64,000 nucleotides of DNA from Aquarana catesbeiana (Eukaryota > Chordata > Amphibia > Anura > Ranidae), in the NCBI RefSeq assembly GCF_042186555.1, contig NC_133334.1, positions 213,900,720 to 213,964,719 on the forward strand, given 5' to 3'. Under the pieces are notes generated by a model that had not been told where the DNA came from, made no database searches, and saw only the letters and a list, made by a program, of their open reading frames with translations. The first letter of the stretch is position 1. Every line of letters begins with the position of its first letter. The translations under genes and the position numbers were made by a program. Positions 23,401-32,000 of the stretch are shown here, one piece after another.

Positions 23401-25659
23401 TGGTTGCCGCCACACACGCTTGACACCATCTGAACCAAATAAGTTTATCTTGGTCTCATCAGACCACAGGACATGGTTCCAGTAATCCAGTAATGCAGTG
23501 TGCGGCGTATGGTCTGAGCACTGACAGGCTGACCCCCCACCCCTTCAACCTCTGCAGCAATGCTGGCAGCACTCATAAGTCTATTTCCCAAAGACAACCT
23601 ATGGATAGGACGCTGAGCATGTGCACTCAACTTCTTTGGTCGACCATGGCAAGGCCTGTTCTGAGTGGAACCTGTCATGTTAAACCGCTGTGTGGTCTTG
23701 GCCATCATGCTGCAGCTCAGTTTTAGGGTCTTAGCAATCTTCATCTAGCCTAGGCCATCTTTATGTAAAGCAACAATTTTTTTTTCAGACCCTAAGAGAG
23801 TTCTTTGCCATGAGGTGCCATGTTGAACTTCCAGTGACCAGTATGAGCGAGAGTGATAAACACACCTGCTCCCCATTCACACCTGAGACCTTGTAACACT
23901 AAGGAGTCAGATGACACCGGGAGGAAAAATGGCTAATTGGGCCCAATGTGGACATTTTCACTAAGGGGTGTACTTCACCTTTGTTGCCAGCAGTTTAGAC
24001 ATTAATGGCTGTGTGTTGAGTTATTTTGAAGAGACAGCAAATTTACACTGTTATACAAGTTGTACACCCACTACTTTACATTGTAGCAAAGTGTCATTTC
24101 TTCAGTGTTGTCACATGAAAAGATATAATAAAATATTTACAAAAATCTGAGGGGTGTACTCACTTTTCGTGAGATACTGTAGTTCTGCATTCCCATGACC
24201 CAGATTTGGCCAACAGCAGGCTTTAGCTGACATCACAGAGCTTGGCCCAGCCCTGGAAGAATCTTGACTTTCAGGTCAGGATCCACCAAGATACCTGACC
24301 GGCAGCTGGCTCGGCCTCTCAACACAGTATTGAGAGTCTGAGCCAGCAGCTCCCAGTCCCTCCACAGCCCGGCACTCCAGTGAGAGTTGGAGGGGCAGAC
24401 AGCAGTGACTGACCAATCAGCAGTTATCTGATTGCTCAGTTCTCAGTGCTAAGAGTGGGCAGGGGACAGCAGCAGCATCAGATCACATCTCCTTTAATGA
24501 ACTGAGGAAACCTACACTTGTTGGTTAACTGGAGAGACTTCTAATATTAGACTTAAATCTGCCAGTAACTGTAGAAAAAATATATATTTCAGTTCAAAAC
24601 AAAAAAAAATATAGGAAAAAGTAAGAGATCCACTTCCCAAAGCACACCAAGTGCAACTGAGCATGTGCAAGGTGGGAGGAGATATAGCTACAAATGCGCA
24701 AGCTCTCAGTTTTCTATAGGACTAGTATCCATTTATCCAATAGTCAGCAGTATACTGCTAGGTTTCTTGCCATCAAGCTGTTCGATGGAGAAATCTTAAT
24801 TTCTTTGGGCCTGGTTCCCACTTATCTGCAGTGGGCTTGTGGCAAACACACTTTCTTCTCTAAAACCCCAATAAAGAGATAATGGGAGGCAACAGACATA
24901 ATCAAAGCTCCTCTAGAGAAACCATACCCATTGCTTTTGTTTCTATTTGTTTATTCCAAGCCAACATCTTTAGAACAGCGCTGTGATGGCGCTTCCATCT
25001 TCACGCAATCTTCCTTCTGGGTTTGCGGACTCCGACTGTATGAATGGCCAGGGGCCTCAATGATGCCACTCTGTGCATGAGCGCGGGAGCCCCAGCCTTG
25101 ACACAGAGCTCTGAAGGTATTGCACAGGTATACTGTCCCTTCTGAGCACATGCGCAGGTGACATCACCGGCTGAATGCTATGTGAATAACTCCTAATTAG
25201 TGAAAGTTTAGGAGATATTCACTGTACAAACAGGCAAGCCTTATTATAGGCTTACCTGTAGGTACAAGTTAAAAAGTGGACTTAACTTCCACTTTAACAT
25301 CCTCAATAACAGATGGGAGCAGCACCAGATGAGACAGCTTTTACTGTGGTTATCAGATTTTTTTGCCAGCATTGGTTGATAAACACACACGATTTTAAAA
25401 TTGCAAGATACTCCACTATTGGCATTTAATATTTTGAACTAAACCTAAAAATGTAAAAACTGCTAAAGCAAACTCTTTGCTTCTTCTTGCTACTAGCGGT
25501 TTATTTTCTGTGCACTGCGCTCTGCAGTGTATGCTCCAGCTGGATCTGGGTGTCAGGGACAATGAAATACCTGTGCACATGCGCAGCAGTTGCATCATCA
25601 ACGGCTAAAGACAAGACCAGAAATAGCATAAATCTATTTTAATAAAAAATGAAGAAAAA

Positions 25660-25691
<32 letters not shown>

Positions 25692-28600
25692 TTACCTTTC
25701 ACAGGTGTAACATTCACAGAACTCATTGTTTTCTCCAAAAAAGCCATCCCCATAATAACAAGAGATCTCTTCGCCTGGCTCAATATCACGCAGTGCTTTG
25801 ACACATGCAGTGTCACGCCCGGTCGATACAAACTGGAAGTTCAAAGCCAATATTTTATTACCAGATAGGAACAAGAACAAAATTCTGATAAAATGTATGC
25901 ATATTGTACATCGCTTACCTTGCAATTAGGTCTGCAATCTGTAGGTGGACAGGGAAACATTAAGAGTTAGTATCCAAAAAGACAAAACTTTTCTTAACAC
26001 TCTATATAAATTGTTCGACAATAAAATAAATTCATGCTAAGCTACTGAATGTTTAAGCTACTACATGACTACATTGCACCTTAACCTTACACAGTGGTCA
26101 GACAGGATAGTACACATGCGGTGGCCATGCAGCTTTGCTCTGCAGCCACAATTATACCCCACGATGCATTCAGTGGCTAGTACTTCCAAACATAACTCAT
26201 TAAAGTGAGTGAGGCTGCACCAAAACTGTATTTAATGTGCGTGGTTGCGGTGTGGTGCTGTAATCTTTCAAGGATTACAAAAGCCAGCGAGGGTTGACAT
26301 ATCACCTCCCAGCCACCTGTCAATTGCCTTCTAAAAAGCAATCCACAGCAGACAGCATGAAATGGGTGATGAACCAAAAGTTTAAAGAAGCCCTAAAAGA
26401 GTTGCTGTCCCATATCACTCACTTTATATTTTAATTACACGTCATATGTTCCCTCAGTAACAGAACAATTAAAGCTTATGTAGCCAAAAAGGGAAAGGAG
26501 GCAAGTGTAGCTAGAGAAATAAGGCACAATAGATGTGCATTGCCCTAACATGTGCACCTTGCTGCAAAGGCCAGTTAGAGGTTGGGGTGGCTGGCCATTT
26601 TTTTGTACAGTTGGATGAATTAGATGCAGGGATGCATTTGCTGCCGTTGTGCCCTTGCTGGCCATCACTTGTATCCCTATGCCTTTAAAGAGGGGTGGGC
26701 TCCTTCAAGGCATACCAGCCCTTATCTATCCATTCCTGTTATGTGCTCCTACTATGGAGGCTCTGGAAGTTTAGAGTTAGGACCGCAGTACAGTAAAACA
26801 TTGGTTTGAGAGTAACTTGGTTTGAGAGCGTTTTGCAAGACAAGCAACATTTTTTAACCAATTCTGACTTGATAAACAAGTGATGTCTTGATATAAGAGT
26901 GGCGTCATGTCACAACTGAGTATAAAAGAGAAGAGAGGCACCTCTAAGTGTTGCAATATGGTTACATTTAATGAAGGTACAACATTTGGCAACTTACACG
27001 GTTGATGATTAAAACTGGTACATCTAAGTATGTAGGTATCCAGGGTAAAGCTGTCCTCATAGACCATGCTCCGCCATCAACGTCATCCCTTTTACGCTGC
27101 GCTCCATGAGCACTTCAAGCCTCACTTTTAGATCTCTCTACTGCAGGGATCTCTCTACTGCAGGTGCACGATAGCAGACTGACTGCAGTGAGATCCGTGT
27201 GGAGGGTGGTCTATGTGGACAGCTTTACCCCAGAAGCCTGCATACCTAGATGTGCCCATTTTACCCATTCAACCATGTGAGTTGCTAAATGTTGTACCTT
27301 CATTAAATGTAACCATATTGGTACACTTAGAGGCGCCTCTCTTCTCTTTTATAGTCTGTAGCGCCTGCTGGATTTTGCTTCTAATCCCCTTGTGGAGGCT
27401 GCCATTTGTAGATGGACATTTTATGATTACACAAAATAATCACATTGCTATAATCTTTTTATATGGAATATAAACTGAAGGACTTATGAATAAATGGTTG
27501 TGGAACAAATCACCTGAGTTTCCATTATTTCTTATGGGGAAATTCACTTTGATATACGAGTGCCTTAGATTACAAGCATGTTTCCGGAACAAATTATGCT
27601 CACAAGCCAAGGTTTTACAGAGCTCCCTTGGCGTGGGCACTGCAGCTTACGCATATATTTGCAATCGTATGCAAACAAAACCCTCTGTTTTTAATGTAAA
27701 CTGTTAGACAGGGTCAATTTGGTTGTTTTGCAGGCTGGCAAGTGTGCTGTAAATCTTTTGTTTGCTTACAATAGACAAAAGATTCTGTTAAAGCTTACAA
27801 TCTAAAATTATAGAAAAGAGTGACAAACTGTGCCTTCTCAGATCTAATAATTCAGTCACAGAAGGGAATATTTTATATCACACTGTATTCTTGTGTGACA
27901 TTTTTTAAAATGCTAACTTTCACTTCAAGAAAAGTTGAATATGTGAAAAGTCTTGCAGGCAAATAAGTGAAGAGCACAATGGATACTGTGCTTAGGGCAG
28001 AACCTGAAAATGAGTTTAAAGGAGCTAATCCAACGAGGAACTGACAAGTAGTGGAGCGACTGAAGGCAAAGAGCTAAAAATGGACCGAAGAAGTGGTTTT
28101 GGCTGGTAAGAGGTTGTCACAATAACCAAACCTGGATATGATAAAGGCAAGTCCTGACATTTTAGCTGCTGTAACCCGAAAAGATTTTGAACGTACCATG
28201 GTTGATGAAGGCAGCTGGCCCAAGCCATAGCTGAGCGCAGTTCTTTCTTGTTGAGTACATGACACTAAAGTCATTTTCTCCATGACGTAGAAGCATATTC
28301 TCTTCAGCTTCAGAAAGCTCAGCTATACATCCCACAAGAAGTTCTATTTTGTCATTACGTTTCCTGTGCAGGATCAAATATACAAGTTTTCACCACCAAG
28401 CATTCTGCAGGTTTCTCACCAACTAGTATAATTACTACACAAAACTACATATAACTAAAAAAAATGTATACACACATACCATTCTTTAGTTGCAACTATT
28501 TTGGCTCCATTTCGTTCAGAAGAATATCGATGGCAAGGCAATATTTCAAACCCACTGTGTGTTGCAAACATCCTCAAATAGATAAACACCTAGAACGATA

Positions 28601-29052
28601 AAACAATTTGACACAATCATAATGTGGACCTAAAGGATAGATCTCATTGTAAAGTAAAGTGGTTGTTAGGCCAGCACTTTTAAAGGCCAATTCCACATTT
28701 CTTACCATTGTGCCACATGGTGCCACAGAGTGCCAAGTAGGGCTGCAACTAATGATTATTTTCATAATCAATTAGCTGGCCGATTATTGTTTCGATTAAT
28801 AACCTTAAAAAAAAGTGTGGTGTATAATTTAGTTAATATGTAAAGTTTAAAAAAAAAAAAAAAAAAAGGCAATTTATTCTTAAATATCTCTATGCAGTGG
28901 TAAATATAAATAACCAACTATATGGTTAGGGAGCAAAATATCTAATCCACTCTGAGAATAACAGACAGAAGAGTTATACTGTATATACTATTAGAAGAGA
29001 TATAGTGTATATACTATTAAAAGGAGATTCTGGTAAATATCATCAGACATCC

Positions 29053-29089
<37 letters not shown>

Positions 29090-32000
29090 ATTTTAAGAAC
29101 GTTCGATTTTCTAATAGTTAGTGGGGGTCAAATTGACGTTCATTTCCTAAAACAGTGACAGGAAAATTTGGAAATAGAAGAACTTCTTGGTCAAAGGAAT
29201 TTCAGACAGTGTATGTGGTTTTCGTTCAGAAATTACATTCATTTTAAAAACAAGCGAAGATTTCAACATTCTTTCATTCAGCGAATGTACAAATATTTTT
29301 CGTCTAAATATTCTCATCTGAAAATTGATCCGTGTGGCCAGCATAAGGCTCGGTACACACCTATGCAGTTTGCGTTTGATCTGTTTCTGCAGTGCGTTTT
29401 GAGTTTGCGCATGCGATTTTGCTGCGATTTGCATTTTTTTTTGTCCAATTTGTTGTTGGGCAGATTAAAAAACACAAATTGCTGCAAAAATGCATTACAT
29501 GCTTTTCTGCAGCTTCTCCATTAAAGTATATTGAACCAAAAAAGCACCGTCCCTGACCCTTTCCAAATACGCAGCGGCTGAAAAAAGCATAGATGTGAAC
29601 GTGTCCCATAGGAAACTATGTTAAATGAACTGTTGTGCATTTCTGCAAAAAGCACCAAAAAACACATATGTGAACCAGGTCTAAGATGTTAAGTAACATA
29701 ATGGGGTAAAAAAAAAAAAATCACTTCTGTAAGGGTTTCATTTTTTTTTACTGTAGAACTGTGAAAGTAATACTTACAGTAGCGATTATTTGCTCTTTTT
29801 GTACTATAAAGGGCTTATTTTCGTTTTTTTAACCCCATTATGTTACTGGCCGATTAATCAATTGACGATTAATCGATTAGTTGTTTCAGCCCTAGTGCCA
29901 AGACACCATCCCCTCGCATAGCAAGATTGCAAGTTCTTCTCCCCGGCAGATCCTGTCACTTTTTCAATTGGTTACAGCTGTGTGGTTCAGCCCTCAAAGC
30001 CGCGTCATTCATGTACAGAGATCAGGGATTGATTAACTGTGGCAGAAGGATGCCTAGTTCTCAATGGAACACAACTGAGGTGATCAACACACTTGTAGTC
30101 CATTCACACTTCCTGCAGTCCCTCAGAATGAGTCTGCAGGAGCCTGTGCATTGCGAACCACTGATCAAGGCTGCAATGGTCTGCAGACTCCCATGAAAAA
30201 AACAAACAAACAAACAAAAACACACATTATACATTTCTAGTTACTACAAGTACAATTGATGATGACAGAAGTTGTCACAAGCCTAACTAGAAGATAAAAT
30301 CCCTTTAACACATTTTGAGTCCATTCTGGGACCTTCCCCCCAGCTGCACAAATGTGAAACAATTCCACTGGGACCCTTTATTCATACAGAAGGCCAAATC
30401 CAGTCCCACTAACCCTTTTCAGTTCAAAGAAGCAAGGCTTCTACTAAAATTCACAACAGTAATATTGACTAAGTCCAGCAACTGCACAAAGAATAGTAAA
30501 ATATTTCCCATTTTGGTTATTATTCACTGCTTATCACAACAGGGAATGACAGGTACGTAGAGAGGGAAATTCTCTCCACAAACCAGGAAGCATTTTACAG
30601 GCGAGTTGCCATCCATGATATAAAGAACCTTTGTAGACATAAAGGTAGACGTACATGTTCCTTGAAATGTTTCTCCTGTGCTTTATTCTTATTAAGAAAA
30701 TAGTGTCGTGACCAGTCACCAGATATTAGATTTTTGAAGGTTTTCTCTAAATGCTCAGTTTTCTTGAAATGTTCAATCACTTCCTTTAGCTCTTCCTGCC
30801 TCCCTTTTATTGGACGAAACCTGGGGAGAAAAATAATATGTGCGCTGTAGGATTCCACAGATATATCACTGGAAAAAGTGCTATCGTTTTTCTTGGCAGG
30901 ACTAGATCTCCTTAGCTTTGGTATTGGTAAAATGGACATGAAAACACACACATGTGGTATTCTTTATGACAAAAAAACAATCTAAAAAGGAAAAGAAGTG
31001 TGGTGTGGTCATCTGGTTCATGTCACGAGTCGTATAGAAGTAGATCAATAAATGCATTCAATTTCACATGTATACTACATCCAAAGGTTCCAACAACATA
31101 ATGATCTCTTACTAACCTTACAACCAGTCTGAAGAGACTCCAAATGGGTCCCAGGTTTATTTTTTGACAAATTTGGTTTAATTTACACTAGTTTGCTACA
31201 CTAACACACCCACATTAGCATGCCTAGTGTTAAGTGGAACTAAATTCAAGCTTACAAAACACTGCTGGCAAGCAGGATTTTTTTGCAAAGGAGACTTGGT
31301 ATGCTTCTTCTCCAGAAAAAAATAAATAAATAACTTACCTGCTAGCAATGTTTTTGTGAATGTATACTGGGCTGTGCATCTACTGGGTGCTGGGATGAAT
31401 TGACTCCCGTTAGCATGATATATTACATCTGGGACAGCCAACCAAGGCGACCAATTAGGTTGAACTTGGAAGAAGGCTGGGAGAAGGTATTAGTGTGAAC
31501 GCCAATGGACACTGATTGTGGCCATTGCACCGTTGAAGTGGTTTTGCTTTGGAAGGCAAGTCTGCAAATATGTAATGTAAGCATTACACATCCCACACAA
31601 AAAAAAACCCTGGGCGGATGGCTGAGTATAATTATGCTTTAAGACATTCCATTTTCAATAGGCTGCCAGCATGCACCACAATGCAGGTGGCTCATTTCTC
31701 CACATTGTAGTGCAATAAAACACACCATTTTACCACAATGCACCAATATGAATTGAACAGGTCTTTAGAACACCAAAGAATCAATGTTCAATGTAATCAG
31801 AATTCAAACAATGGTGGGTCAGGAAAGGTATTTAACCTGTATGCCATATAGTTTGGGCATTTAAAAGATTTCTGACAAGGCATAATGCCCAGAATTATTG
31901 GCAGATGGAAGTGGGCAAAGAGTAACGGTATCAGAGATCTTTGAAATGGAGGTCAAATTATGTATTCTGGGGTGACGCTAGGTTGATTAGAAGTTACTAT

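Larger units (their letters stand above)
22284..24179 (-). mobile_element. Tc1-like element (second family) with nested SINE
   Basis: The terminal repeats TAGTAGCTCACAAAAATGAG on the left and the complementary ACTCACTTTTCGTGAGATACTG on the right are long and inverted. They are flanked by TA at 22,282-22,283 and 24,180-24,181. The inner blocks (GGCACTTTGCTACAATGTAAAGTAGTGG) also pair. The transposase is on the minus strand and is interrupted at about 22,790-23,215 by other repeats. Confidence 0.85.
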
